Positions 1 to 8,630 of a stretch of 64,000 nucleotides of DNA are shown in pieces. Position numbers and translations under genes: made by a program. Numbering within the stretch: the stretch's first letter is position 1; every line of letters starts with the position of its first letter. The stretch is from Alkanindiges illinoisensis (lineage in GTDB: Bacteria > Pseudomonadota > Gammaproteobacteria > Pseudomonadales > Moraxellaceae): the NCBI RefSeq assembly GCF_004377485.1, contig NZ_SNTY01000025.1, forward strand, positions 1 to 64,000, given 5' to 3'. The notes under the pieces are model-generated. The model made no database searches. It was not told where the DNA came from and worked only from the letters and a program-made list of their open reading frames with translations.

Positions 1-145
1 ATGATTTGATTGGTAGTATACAACATCAGAAAGTTACCTTTGTTTGATTAAGATTCGACACCTTTATCTAAACGGGTAACTTTCTCTTTTTCAAGATCTT
101 TGTCCGATCAGATCGGAACTAATACATCTAATCAAACTTTGAATA
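1..145. other. Left-edge intergenic stretch with dyad repeats
   Basis: No open frame of note is present. Two inverted repeats are visible: a 10-bp pair at 29-38 and 75-84, and a 7-bp palindrome with a single central base at 103-117. They may belong to the end of a gene or element left of the window. No function can be assigned. Confidence 0.4.
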
Positions 146-175
146 GAAAGGGAGGTAAAACCTCCCTTTCTAATT
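146..175. terminator. Hairpin terminator after the res gene
   Basis: A perfect 10-bp stem (146-155 with 161-170) closes a 5-nt loop and lies directly beyond the stop of the minus-strand restriction gene. On the plus strand it is followed by taatttt. On the minus strand the tail is less T-rich, so it may stop transcription mainly from the left. The hairpin is seen directly; the terminator role is inferred. Confidence 0.6.
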
Positions 176-1642
176 TTACAAATCTAAAAACAGCTCACCT
201 ATAGGTTTAGAATAAGTGGCAGATTTTGCATGCTCCAAAATCACATCATGCATTCTAGCTGGTGCTTCTTTAACAACATCCCAACACCAAGTACCAAATC
301 CACCCTTTTGATTCATTGCTTTAACCCAAACGTCCAGTGCTAAACGTTTTGCTCTATTCTGTTCGCTGTCTTGTCCTTTAATCTCCAATACAAGCGTTTT
401 ACCATTAGCAAATCGAATTAAAAAATCAGGCACATACTTACGCTTACTACCATTCCACATATAGTAAATATTAAATCCTAAATGGTCATTTTTGGCATAG
501 GAAGTTACCACCCTATCTTTCGCAAATTTTTCAAGGACATTTGCAGCATATGCTTCCCATGTACCGTCTGCGACCATATGGCTAATCTGAGAAAATTCAG
601 TTGGCTGACATAACCGTGTCGTATACCAGGTTCTCATATCTGCTGTAGAGCCAATAGGTTTTTCAATATCAAAAATTGGTTCTAATACAGTCACATTAGC
701 TTGATGCACATACGAAACCAAATGCTGAACTACCTTATCCATTGACAAAGCAATGAGAATTCTCTTCTTCAGAGGCTCCTGATGGAATAAAGATGGAATA
801 TTAATTTTATCGGACTTTAAAAATTCCTCAGTCAAGCGAATCAACTGTTGGATAAGAATTTCTTTACTTCCTGTATATCCTTGCTGAACATTCTCAAAAG
901 CTTTTCGCGCTGCAACAAATAGTAATTTCTGCATACGAAATTCTTCTGGTAATAACTCAAGATCAATGCCAACCGCTTTTGATAGATCTGTCGCCCCACC
1001 CAATGCAGGAGCCAACTCTGCGGAAACATGTATTTCTGTCGGATCAAGTAGAATGCTAGGCACATTATCCCAATTGACGGTTAATTTTTCCTTTAAGACA
1101 TTGTCAATTCTAAGTACATTCGCCCATGAAATTTCTAAAGCAGAACGTTCCGGTAAAGTCGAAATTTGTGTTGTAGGCTTTGGTGGCTTTGGACCTGAAC
1201 CTCCATCTCCAACATCCTGAAAAATAGACAGTGGAACACCAAAAATATTTACATATTCTGGTGCAAATAACTGACGAGTTACACCATCTGGGCATAAAAC
1301 TTCTTCAGTATCATAACCAACCCGTCTTAGACCTCGACCAATCACTTGTTCACACAGTAACTGACTAGAAAATGCTCGAAGTCCCATAATATGCGTTACA
1401 TTTTTTGCATCCCAGCCTTCTGAGAGCATTGCAACTGAGATAACATTTTGCAAACTCTGACCAGCTGTTCCTCGTTTACCAACATTATCTACAATCGCAC
1501 GCAACAGCTCTTCTTTTTTCAGGCTTAAAAGTTCTTGCTTCTTATCATTCGGTAGATTGACAGCTTCTACAATCTCTCTTAATCGATTTTCGTATGTGGA
1601 GTCAGCTGATGCCGCCTCACCTTTTTCAGCTTTATCAAGCAC
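176..1642 (-). CDS. Res C-terminal fragment (helicase motifs V-VI and PD-ExK nuclease)
   Basis: This 488-residue frame is the downstream half of the interrupted res gene. It could start at GTG 1642, only 3 nt beyond the TAA, so translational restart is conceivable, but no good Shine-Dalgarno precedes it. It contains the second helicase domain (SEGWDAKNV, IGRGLRR) and the C-terminal endonuclease core (YVPDF ... LEIKGQ, with D near residue 406, E420 and K422 of this fragment). Confidence 0.65.
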   Translation of the reverse strand: MLDKAEKGEAASADSTYENRLREIVEAVNLPNDKKQELLSLKKEELLRAIVDNVGKRGTAGQSLQNVISVAMLSEGWDAKNVTHIMGLRAFSSQLLCEQVIGRGLRRVGYDTEEVLCPDGVTRQLFAPEYVNIFGVPLSIFQDVGDGGSGPKPPKPTTQISTLPERSALEISWANVLRIDNVLKEKLTVNWDNVPSILLDPTEIHVSAELAPALGGATDLSKAVGIDLELLPEEFRMQKLLFVAARKAFENVQQGYTGSKEILIQQLIRLTEEFLKSDKINIPSLFHQEPLKKRILIALSMDKVVQHLVSYVHQANVTVLEPIFDIEKPIGSTADMRTWYTTRLCQPTEFSQISHMVADGTWEAYAANVLEKFAKDRVVTSYAKNDHLGFNIYYMWNGSKRKYVPDFLIRFANGKTLVLEIKGQDSEQNRAKRLALDVWVKAMNQKGGFGTWCWDVVKEAPARMHDVILEHAKSATYSKPIGELFLDL

Positions 1643-1645
1643 CTT

Positions 1646-3052
1646 TTAGTCAACTCGCAAAGTCTTATCGGGTGCTTTTAATTCAGCCCACTGTGCGTCA
1701 CCTTTATTAAAGTAATGCTCAATACGAGCTGCTGTTTCAGTCCTATTACATACTGTAAGCATGACAGGTGGAGAGGTCATTCCTGCCTCCTCCCATGCCT
1801 TCATGGCTTCACGCCAGTCAGCACCTAAGAGTGTGTATGCTTGTTGAACAATTTGTGGTAATGCCTCATGTGGTTCTGCTTTTCGGTTTAAATCTTCTCG
1901 GACCTCATCTTCACGATATAAATGATAAAGCTTTGGTTTTAGATCTTTCGTACTTGGTAATGCACTATCACGCACAACGATTCGGGGTGTCTTAACGAGT
2001 CCCGCCTCAATCGCATCGTATAAGCCAAAATCTGATATTACCCATTCGAATAATGCACTTTCAGTTGTTTTCTTACCTGTAGGAGCAAATGGCGTAGCCG
2101 ATAAATCGAAACAGCGAATGATTCCCCGCATCTTATGTATACGGTCTAAACCTTCAACCCAGCGTGTGGCTTCATCTAAGTCGATACCGAATTCTTCTGC
2201 ATCTTTTTTACTAATTTTTACTTCAGCAGGTTTACGATAAGCATGGTGTGCTTCATCGTTAATGATCACAATGTTTTTATGATTCGCTAAAGAACCAAGC
2301 ACACGTCTTACATAGGCTTCATCACTTTCTGCACCTTTTTTTACCACTGAGCGTTCAGGCTCTTTTTGTGGCATCAGTGAATGCCAGTTTTCAATTAAGA
2401 TTTCTGCTTGATTGAGCTTATGTCTTAAGACTTCATTTGGACATAAAGAAAAAGCGTCATAATAGTTCTGGGGATGACCAGGCAGTAAAATCTGTAATCG
2501 CTCTTTGACTGTTAATCCTGGTGCTACAATAAAGATCGCCTTAGAAAAGTCTTTATGCCGTTTAGGATATGTAATCGCATTAAGGACCTGCCATGTAATA
2601 ATCATCGACATTACAGTGGTCTTACCGGAGCCTGTGGCCATTTTATTACACAGCCGTTCCCAAGCCCCGCCATCACTAGGAATAGCGATACCTTGTTTAA
2701 ACTCAGGAGTGGCCTCTACATACCAAATCAGCGTTTCAATGGCTTCTATTTGACAGAAGTAAAACTCATAAGGCCTTGCAGTTTCCTTATCGTACCAATG
2801 AGTTAACAATTGACGAGTAATCGCAGTGACACCAGGATAATCTGCTTCACGCCATTCATTGACTCGTTGGCGTATGCGATTTACTAAATCTAGTTCCTTT
2901 GTTTGAAGTGTATTACTTCGTGTATCAAAAATTTCATAGCTGGCGGAACGACGTCCTGCCTGCAAAACGAGTTGACTGTTCTGAGGATTACGTTGCCAGT
3001 GATGGGTTGGACATTCAAAAGGCGAACTAATAATGAGTGAATTTTGAGACAT
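1646..3052 (-). CDS. Res N-terminal fragment (helicase motifs I-III)
   Basis: This 468-residue frame is the upstream half of the interrupted res gene. It holds the N-terminal region and the first RecA-like helicase domain with Walker A (ATGSGKT), Walker B (NDEAHH) and SAT motifs. It starts at ATG 3052, 11 bp after the mod stop. Without the second RecA domain it should not couple ATP hydrolysis to translocation. Confidence 0.7.
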   Translation of the reverse strand: MSQNSLIISSPFECPTHHWQRNPQNSQLVLQAGRRSASYEIFDTRSNTLQTKELDLVNRIRQRVNEWREADYPGVTAITRQLLTHWYDKETARPYEFYFCQIEAIETLIWYVEATPEFKQGIAIPSDGGAWERLCNKMATGSGKTTVMSMIITWQVLNAITYPKRHKDFSKAIFIVAPGLTVKERLQILLPGHPQNYYDAFSLCPNEVLRHKLNQAEILIENWHSLMPQKEPERSVVKKGAESDEAYVRRVLGSLANHKNIVIINDEAHHAYRKPAEVKISKKDAEEFGIDLDEATRWVEGLDRIHKMRGIIRCFDLSATPFAPTGKKTTESALFEWVISDFGLYDAIEAGLVKTPRIVVRDSALPSTKDLKPKLYHLYREDEVREDLNRKAEPHEALPQIVQQAYTLLGADWREAMKAWEEAGMTSPPVMLTVCNRTETAARIEHYFNKGDAQWAELKAPDKTLRVD

Positions 3053-3063
3053 CTTGATTCACC

Positions 3064-6060
3064 TTAATCCAAGTTCACTACTTTTAGTGATTCAATGCCT
3101 CGGTCATCAATGATCTTGACCGCAATCTTTTTATTATCACCCGCTTCAAAAGGCAAACTTTTTGTTCCATGGAATTTTTCTAATTGAGTCTCATCCAATT
3201 CTGCACGAATATTTTTCTTCAGTTTTTCCCACCCTTCGCCTTTACCTGCAATTGGGAAGAAAACTTGATGTGGGAATAAACTACGCTCATCGTAATCGGT
3301 ATCCAAACTCCACATCGCAATCTTGGATTTACCACCAGAAATTAATTCACCCTTGACTGTATCAAAGTAGTCAAATCCAAGTACTTCAACCTGATACTTG
3401 CTATCTTTAAGTTTATGAACTTCGACATCAGGTTGCCCCATCAACCAGAAACTTTGGTTACTAGAACGCGCTTTCTTTAAGTCCTCTGTGAGCAGGTCTG
3501 TATTCATTTGTGCTTTGAGTGCAGTAATCCCCTTAATCGCATCAATATCTTTAGCTGCTTCGGGATCAAAGGTAAATGCACAAAAGACGATCATCTTAGG
3601 TAATGGGAATAAATTGCCCGCTTCATTCATGGCATTTGCAACTTGTCTTTGTTCTAAGGCTGCATGCTCAGGACCAAAACTTACAACGACTCGATCACCA
3701 TTTTCTATATGACCAATCGCATGGATATTCTGCATATCTTTGTCGTAAGGAATTAGCTCCAAGTCAGTGAAATTAATCATCTGACCATTTGGACCACGAA
3801 TACCTGATTTTGCGAGTTCAGCCATCCAATCGTGTTTACGACCTGACTCACCTGTACGCGCAATACTTGCATCAGCTTCATCTAAAGCTTCAGCTTCATC
3901 TAAAGATTTAACAGAAGGGAAAGGAACTGCTTCTACGGTAAATGGTCCGCTAATTCTGAGGCGATTTTTATTGATGATGGGCTCATCAAACAGCATAGCT
4001 TGTTCAGCATGTGCTGTAATTACTGCATTTATTTCCTTTTGCATTAAATTTCTTAGATCTTTGAAAGCCTCCCACGCCATTAACTGTGACTTATTCCAGT
4101 CTACAGGTTTAGAAAAAGGAACTTCCCAATCGAATAATTCATTATTTTGTGTAAAATCTAGATAATTGCCTGCACGTTTACCCAATTTAATAAGATACGG
4201 AGATGGTGGATCATTTTTTAATGAATCATTTAAAACATTAAGTGCTTCTTCAATTTTGTGTTCAAATTTATTTGAAATCGATGCAACATCAACATTATTA
4301 GCAATTTGCTTTAATGTTATTCTTGGGATGCTCTTATATAAAAAACCAGACTTCAAACCCTCATGTGGGTACTTCAAGTCATAATAGTCATAACTAGCTG
4401 TCATTAAACGTTGCTTAGCCAAGGTTATAGCAATTCTTGAAGTATCACAGGTAATCCATCTTCTTCCCCATTTTTCCGCTACATAAGCGGTTGTACCGGA
4501 TCCACAGGTTAAATCAAAGACAAGATCCCCTGGCATTGTAGACATCAGAATACATCTTTTAACAACTTCTGTATTTGTTTGTACTACATATTTTTTATCA
4601 TCTGCCCCAACGGTATCATTCCAAGGAGAAGTAATTTTCGAATAACTAGATTCATCTGCATAAATTTTAAAGGTTAATCTATTGCCTTCGGGATAAATGC
4701 GATTAGCTTTGACTAATCTTTCCATCCCATCCCATGTTGTCGAAAACCCGTTTTTTGGAGGATTGAATTCGTTACCTTGAAATGTGTAGACAAATTTTCC
4801 AGACTCCATAACACCTGAAGGTTCCAAAGATTTTAATCTTAGTACTCTTACATTGTCAGGTAATAAATTATGATTATCTACAAACTCTTTAGACATTTTA
4901 ACCATTTCACCATCTTGAGTTTCGTACCAACAATGATGAAATTCGCCCTGTACTGATACTTTCTTATATAAAGAATTGTACTTTGTCTTTTTTTTATCTT
5001 TACCATACCAAACTATAAAATCAGCCATTTGCTCTAAGTATTTAGAGCCAAAAGGCATTGTTTTTTTTCTAAATGTAATCGTACTAATGTGATTTTCAGC
5101 ACCAAATACATCATCCATTAACTCTCTAATATGGTGCAAATTTTCATCAGATATTTGAAGAAAAATACTGCCAGTGTCATTTAATAGATCTTTTGCTAGA
5201 AGTAACCTATCCCTGATATATGTCAAGTACGAATGGACTCCTAACTCCCAAGTATCACGAAAAGCTTTAAGCATTTCTGGTTCTTGATTCAAATCTCGAT
5301 CAACGTCCTTAACATCTTTTTTATTTACAAATGGTTGAAAATTTGAGCCATAAGTAATCCCATAAGGGGGGTCAAAATAAATCATCTGCACCTTACCCGC
5401 CATACTCTCCTTTTGTAGAAGACTATTCATGACCAATAAGCTATCACCCGCAATTAAACGGTTAGACCAGCCTTTTTCATGCTTATAAAAATCCAATGCA
5501 TCACGTAAAGGTAGATTCTCAAATGGCGCATCAAACAGACCTGGTTGTAATGCTTTGACTTTACCTTTGCTCTTTTCTTCCTTGCCCATGCGTTTACGCA
5601 CAGCCGCCAAAATACTGGCAGGATCTACACGTTCATGCACATGCAAGCTCACTGTATCTACAGCAAAACTCGTATGTTCAGCTTTACCCGCCCAGTTTAA
5701 GTAAGGTGATTGCGCTTTTTTGAGTGCTTCTAATGCCTGCTTCATCTGTTCAGGGTCATTTGACGCCAAAGCATCATCGATCAGGTTTTCAGTCCATGCA
5801 CGTTGCGAATCAAATTGTAGCGAGGGGTCAATATGGGGATCATATTTCCAACGAGTCTTACCAGCATCGGGGTCTGTAAATGGTGTCACCATCCCTACTT
5901 CTGGATTATTTACTCGCTTATCTAAATGGCGATATGAAAGGATTTCAGAACCTAATTCAGTACTTTTTACTGCCTGAGGCTTCCTTACACTTTTTTTACG
6001 AGTGCTTGTTTCACTTTCTGGCAATACTGGCTCTACTAACTCGAAACCTTCATTACTCAT
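3064..6060 (-). CDS. mod: Type III site-specific DNA methyltransferase (Mod), long form
   Basis: This is the modification and specificity subunit of the type III system, predicted to transfer a methyl group from SAM to adenine N6 in a short asymmetric site. The catalytic DPPY motif (230-233) precedes the SAM-binding motif I (DLTCGSG, 516-522), which is the beta-class order used by type III Mod proteins. The target recognition region should lie between them. At 998 residues it is far longer than EcoP1/EcoP15 Mod (about 650). The last 350 or so residues form an extra C-terminal region that I do not recognise. The start is set by AGAAAGGA 6 nt before ATG 6060. The gene is AT-rich, consistent with transfer. 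It appears intact, so methylation may persist although res is broken. Confidence 0.88.
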   Translation of the reverse strand: MSNEGFELVEPVLPESETSTRKKSVRKPQAVKSTELGSEILSYRHLDKRVNNPEVGMVTPFTDPDAGKTRWKYDPHIDPSLQFDSQRAWTENLIDDALASNDPEQMKQALEALKKAQSPYLNWAGKAEHTSFAVDTVSLHVHERVDPASILAAVRKRMGKEEKSKGKVKALQPGLFDAPFENLPLRDALDFYKHEKGWSNRLIAGDSLLVMNSLLQKESMAGKVQMIYFDPPYGITYGSNFQPFVNKKDVKDVDRDLNQEPEMLKAFRDTWELGVHSYLTYIRDRLLLAKDLLNDTGSIFLQISDENLHHIRELMDDVFGAENHISTITFRKKTMPFGSKYLEQMADFIVWYGKDKKKTKYNSLYKKVSVQGEFHHCWYETQDGEMVKMSKEFVDNHNLLPDNVRVLRLKSLEPSGVMESGKFVYTFQGNEFNPPKNGFSTTWDGMERLVKANRIYPEGNRLTFKIYADESSYSKITSPWNDTVGADDKKYVVQTNTEVVKRCILMSTMPGDLVFDLTCGSGTTAYVAEKWGRRWITCDTSRIAITLAKQRLMTASYDYYDLKYPHEGLKSGFLYKSIPRITLKQIANNVDVASISNKFEHKIEEALNVLNDSLKNDPPSPYLIKLGKRAGNYLDFTQNNELFDWEVPFSKPVDWNKSQLMAWEAFKDLRNLMQKEINAVITAHAEQAMLFDEPIINKNRLRISGPFTVEAVPFPSVKSLDEAEALDEADASIARTGESGRKHDWMAELAKSGIRGPNGQMINFTDLELIPYDKDMQNIHAIGHIENGDRVVVSFGPEHAALEQRQVANAMNEAGNLFPLPKMIVFCAFTFDPEAAKDIDAIKGITALKAQMNTDLLTEDLKKARSSNQSFWLMGQPDVEVHKLKDSKYQVEVLGFDYFDTVKGELISGGKSKIAMWSLDTDYDERSLFPHQVFFPIAGKGEGWEKLKKNIRAELDETQLEKFHGTKSLPFEAGDNKKIAVKIIDDRGIESLKVVNLD
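3873..3908. repeat. 18-bp tandem repeat inside mod
   Basis: Two 18-bp units with only two differences (3873-3890 and 3891-3908) encode the doubled LDEAEA/LDEADA stretch in the C-terminal extension of Mod. The unit is a multiple of three, so copy changes would not shift the frame. Confidence 0.7.
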
Positions 6061-6088
6061 TGATGTTCCTTTCTCTATAATTAAGAAA

Positions 6089-6116
6089 TTTATAATGATT
6101 TATATAGTCTAACCAA
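6089..6116 (-). promoter_or_regulatory. Candidate promoter of the mod-res operon
   Basis: On the minus strand a TTGGTT box (6111-6116) is followed after 16 nt by TATAAA (6089-6094), about 28 nt before the mod start codon. The -10 match is good and the -35 match is weak. Confidence 0.45.
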
Positions 6117-6120
6117 AAAC

Positions 6121-6145
6121 AAAAAATAAGGGGCATTCACCCCCT
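6121..6145 (-). terminator. Terminator of the alpha/beta hydrolase gene
   Basis: On the minus strand a short stem (6129-6133 with 6141-6145) is followed by TTATTTTTT. It lies about 80 nt beyond the hydrolase stop codon and just upstream of the mod promoter. Confidence 0.55.
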
Positions 6146-6167
6146 ATAATTATCGACTCGCCAACCG

Positions 6168-6197
6168 CCCCTCAAGCTGTCAATCAGGGGTTTTTTT
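6168..6197 (+). terminator. Plus-strand terminator without an upstream plus-strand gene
   Basis: A CCCCT/AGGGG stem (6168-6172 with 6186-6190) is followed by seven T residues on the plus strand. No plus-strand gene lies to its left in this window. It could guard against reading into the hydrolase gene, or be what remains of a gene replaced by the restriction-modification module. Confidence 0.55.
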
Positions 6198-6223
6198 ATG
6201 GGTTGCTTATGACAACCTGATAC

Positions 6224-7033
6224 TTATAAAGTGGATAACCAGTCCTGCACCGTTTGATTAAATTGCTCAGGCGCCTCCACCATCACCCAATGAGAAGTAT
6301 TAAAGGCTTCAACCTTGCTGGAAGAGTGTTGCTCCAGTTGTTCCAGCCATGCTTTTGAATGGAACATCAAAGGCTTATTTTTGCCGTAGATATAAAGCAG
6401 CGGACATTGAAAATCCAGATCGCGCGCACTTTTAAATGAACCAAATTTTTGTGTCCATTGAATATAATACGGATAACCCATGTTGGCGCGGATCAAATTT
6501 AATGCTGAGGGCGTTTTTAGGGTTTTTGCCACACCGCGTGCAATCTGCCGGCCAGCCGCACCACCAATTCGCCAGGCCAGCGCCAGCGGCAATTGATAAC
6601 CGGCAATCATGGCCGCTTTTTTGGGTGTAATGGATTTAAGGAAAGTCCGGCTGTTGGCATCACCCACATCCACGCCCACAATACTGGCCACCCGCTGCGG
6701 ATAACGCATGGCATACTGATAGCCATAAAAACAGCCCCAGTCATGCAGCATCAGATGCACAGGCTGATCGGGACTGGCTTCATCCACCACGGCCTTGATG
6801 GTTTCAATTACCTGATCCAGCGAAAATGCCTGCCGTGACTTGTCATGGTCAAAACCGGGTAGGGTAAAATAGGCACAGCGATAACGGGTCTTAAAGAATT
6901 CAATCTGTTTTTCCCAGATCCGGTAGGTGTCGGGCCAGCCGTGAATCATCACCAGCGTTTGCGGGCCATTCCCCTCAATAAAGCCATCGACCTCATTGAC
7001 CGTTAATACCTGTTTCATTGCATACTCCAGCAA
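6224..7033 (-). CDS. Alpha/beta hydrolase (epoxide hydrolase / haloalkane dehalogenase-like)
   Basis: A cytosolic alpha/beta-fold hydrolase of about 265-269 residues, close to the usual family length. The oxyanion-hole HGWP motif (31-34) and the HDWG motif (97-100) are visible. HDWG places aspartate 98 where the nucleophile sits in epoxide hydrolases and haloalkane dehalogenases, whereas esterases have GxSxG. The catalytic histidine is probably H248 (SHWVMVEAPEQF). The frame opens with MLEYAMKQ; the second methionine (near 7018) is an equally good start. The substrate cannot be told. It is a single gene with its own terminator, between the restriction-modification island and a secreted unknown protein. 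Confidence 0.75.
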   Translation of the reverse strand: MLEYAMKQVLTVNEVDGFIEGNGPQTLVMIHGWPDTYRIWEKQIEFFKTRYRCAYFTLPGFDHDKSRQAFSLDQVIETIKAVVDEASPDQPVHLMLHDWGCFYGYQYAMRYPQRVASIVGVDVGDANSRTFLKSITPKKAAMIAGYQLPLALAWRIGGAAGRQIARGVAKTLKTPSALNLIRANMGYPYYIQWTQKFGSFKSARDLDFQCPLLYIYGKNKPLMFHSKAWLEQLEQHSSSKVEAFNTSHWVMVEAPEQFNQTVQDWLSTL

Positions 7034-7105
7034 GGGCTTGTTGTTTTACAAAGCCTCTTTTTTAATGCAACGCTGTGCTGAAATCCAGTTGTTTTCGGTA
7101 GTGTT

Positions 7106-7936
7106 TTAACGCAGGGACACACCACAAATATCACGGGTAGCTCTGGGATAACGAAGTTTCATCTGGCTGGCATCAGTAATCACAGTGCCTGCCAGCATTG
7201 AGCCAACCAGGGGATTGGTCGGGTCAAGGTCAGACAGGATAAACGGGGCAATCACAATCCGGTCAATATGTGCTGGAATCTTCTGGCTAATATAGCCTTT
7301 ATCCTTGCCATTGATAATTGCTCCCAGCCTTCCCTTATCCTGATCAAGATATAGGCCCAACCGGTATTCTGCCGGCAGTGGCAAACTCAAGGGGTAGCTG
7401 CTGGCTTCCCAGCGATGGGTTGCAATATTGGCACCCATAATATTAATAAACGCTTCAGGTTGATGCTTAAGCGCCGAGTTAGTCAGGCTAAGTTCAATCA
7501 TCAAATCACTTTGCCCGGGTGCCTGATCACTACTGCCATAAATCACCACGCCAAATTTGTAGTAGTTGTCCGGTGTTTTAACCTGGGTAGTAAGCTGGTC
7601 TATTTTAAATTCCAGCGCCAGCTTGCCTGTATTGGGAACCGTAATATCGCCAGCCGCTACACTATGGTCATTGATTCGCTGAATGAGGTTTTCAATGCCA
7701 TTACGCGAGGAAGTCATATACTTTTGTGGCATATCAGGCAGGCCAATGGACACCTGTTGCGCGGCTGTGGTAACCAGTGGCTTGAGCATGGTGGTATTGC
7801 CTTCCTGCAGCAGGCTATAAATCGCCAGCTGGGTCGGATGGGCATCAAAACTGTACGGACACTCCGCATGGGTCATGCTGGATACTAGCAGGCCCGTTAG
7901 TAAACCCAAGGCTATTTTGTCCATGTAGCCATCCAC
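7106..7936 (-). CDS. Secreted protein of unknown function
   Basis: I do not recognise a family. The 276-residue product starts with a charged end and a hydrophobic stretch (IALGLLTGLLVSSMTHA) that reads as a signal peptide with cleavage after THA-E, so it is probably periplasmic or exported. The frame opens at GTG 7936, with AAGGA close by. An ATG four codons later would give a cleaner signal peptide. There are only two cysteines in the mature part (ECPY near the start, DICG near the end), perhaps forming a disulphide. The rest has the alternating beta-strand look of a soluble beta-rich domain. Confidence 0.55.
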   Translation of the reverse strand: MDGYMDKIALGLLTGLLVSSMTHAECPYSFDAHPTQLAIYSLLQEGNTTMLKPLVTTAAQQVSIGLPDMPQKYMTSSRNGIENLIQRINDHSVAAGDITVPNTGKLALEFKIDQLTTQVKTPDNYYKFGVVIYGSSDQAPGQSDLMIELSLTNSALKHQPEAFINIMGANIATHRWEASSYPLSLPLPAEYRLGLYLDQDKGRLGAIINGKDKGYISQKIPAHIDRIVIAPFILSDLDPTNPLVGSMLAGTVITDASQMKLRYPRATRDICGVSLR

Positions 7937-8042
7937 AGTTCCTTCATATTATGTTTCCGAATGTAGCAACCTGCCTGCGTTTATACAAATCTTTTTGCGT
8001 AAAACCTTAGCCGTATACAGGTATTGTTTAGCCTGCATAACA

Positions 8043-8071
8043 TTGAACTGGCTTTGAGAAATTTCTCTAAA
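8043..8071 (+). promoter_or_regulatory. Candidate promoter of the RidA-family gene, with a palindrome in the spacer
   Basis: TTGAAC (8043-8048) and TCTAAA (8066-8071) are 17 bp apart. A perfect 12-bp palindrome (GAGAAATTTCTC, 8056-8067) covers part of the spacer and the edge of the -10 box, where a repressor could sit. The match to consensus is modest. Confidence 0.35.
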
Positions 8072-8133
8072 AAAACTGCCAACTGTGTTTAAATCGCAGC
8101 CCTTTACACTGGATAAATTTTTGGAATAACTCA

Positions 8134-8487
8134 ATGACCATTACCCGGATTCATACAGCAAAGCGTTTTAGCGAAATTGTTATTCATCGTGATACCGTTT
8201 ATCTGGCAGGCCAGCTTGCTGATGATTTTTCAGATGATATTACTGAACAAACCCGACAAACACTGGCGAATATTGACCGCTTTCTGGCCGAAGCAGGTAC
8301 TGACAAATCACGGTTACTGTCAGCTACGATCTATTTAAAGGATATCCAGCAGGATTATGCAGCCATGAATGCAGTCTGGGATGAATGGATGACCGTGGCT
8401 GCACCGGCCCGAACCACTGTAGAAGCGCGCCTGTACCATAATGATGTGCTCATTGAAATTACGGTTACTGCGGCCCTGTCTGAATAA
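8134..8487 (+). CDS. RidA/YjgF/YER057c-family protein
   Basis: A small (117 residues) chorismate-mutase-like-fold protein. Characterised RidA members are trimeric imine/enamine deaminases that remove 2-aminoacrylate and similar reactive products of PLP enzymes. The family signature near the C-terminus is clear (PARTTVEARL), including the conserved arginine that binds the substrate carboxylate in RidA. The N-terminus, with VYLAGQLADD, also fits. This sequence is closer to the broader Rid group than to canonical RidA, so the exact substrate is uncertain. It is a monocistronic plus-strand gene facing away from the secreted-protein gene. Confidence 0.8.
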   Translation: MTITRIHTAKRFSEIVIHRDTVYLAGQLADDFSDDITEQTRQTLANIDRFLAEAGTDKSRLLSATIYLKDIQQDYAAMNAVWDEWMTVAAPARTTVEARLYHNDVLIEITVTAALSE

Positions 8488-8630
8488 TCTCTAGGCGGCT
8501 ATTTTTATCAATTTGTAGCTTGAAACACGAAAATAATAGTTGCGAGAAAAGGCTGAAATCTTTCAGATATGAGACAATTTGATATATGTGCGATGCACTG
8601 ATTTCTTATTAAACATTGGAAAAATAGATA

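Larger units (their letters stand above)
176..3052 (-). pseudogene. res: Type III restriction enzyme Res subunit, interrupted by an in-frame stop
   Basis: Res is the ATP-dependent helicase-nuclease subunit that cuts DNA together with the Mod methyltransferase. Read through, the frame gives about 957 residues. Helicase motif I (ATGSGKT, about 139-145), the DEAH-type box (about 266-269) and motif III (SAT, about 318-320) lie before the break. Motif V, motif VI (IGRGLRR) and a PD-(D/E)xK nuclease signature (PD, then EIKG) lie after it. A TAA at 1646-1648 splits the gene between motifs III and V. The frame is unchanged on both sides and homologous text continues directly (RVD, stop, KVLDKAEKGE), so this is one nonsense change and not a frameshift. 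It lies 11 bp after mod. As written, the helicase and nuclease halves are separate and the enzyme should be inactive unless readthrough, restart or fragment complementation occurs. Confidence 0.85.

Noticed and set aside
7415..7888. 157-residue plus-strand frame opposite the secreted unknown protein
   Set aside because: The minus-strand product has a signal peptide and normal composition; the plus frame has no recognisable features.
7949..8134. 61-residue minus-strand frame upstream of the RidA-family gene
   Set aside because: No ribosome binding site or domain pattern, and it covers the promoter region of the divergent gene.
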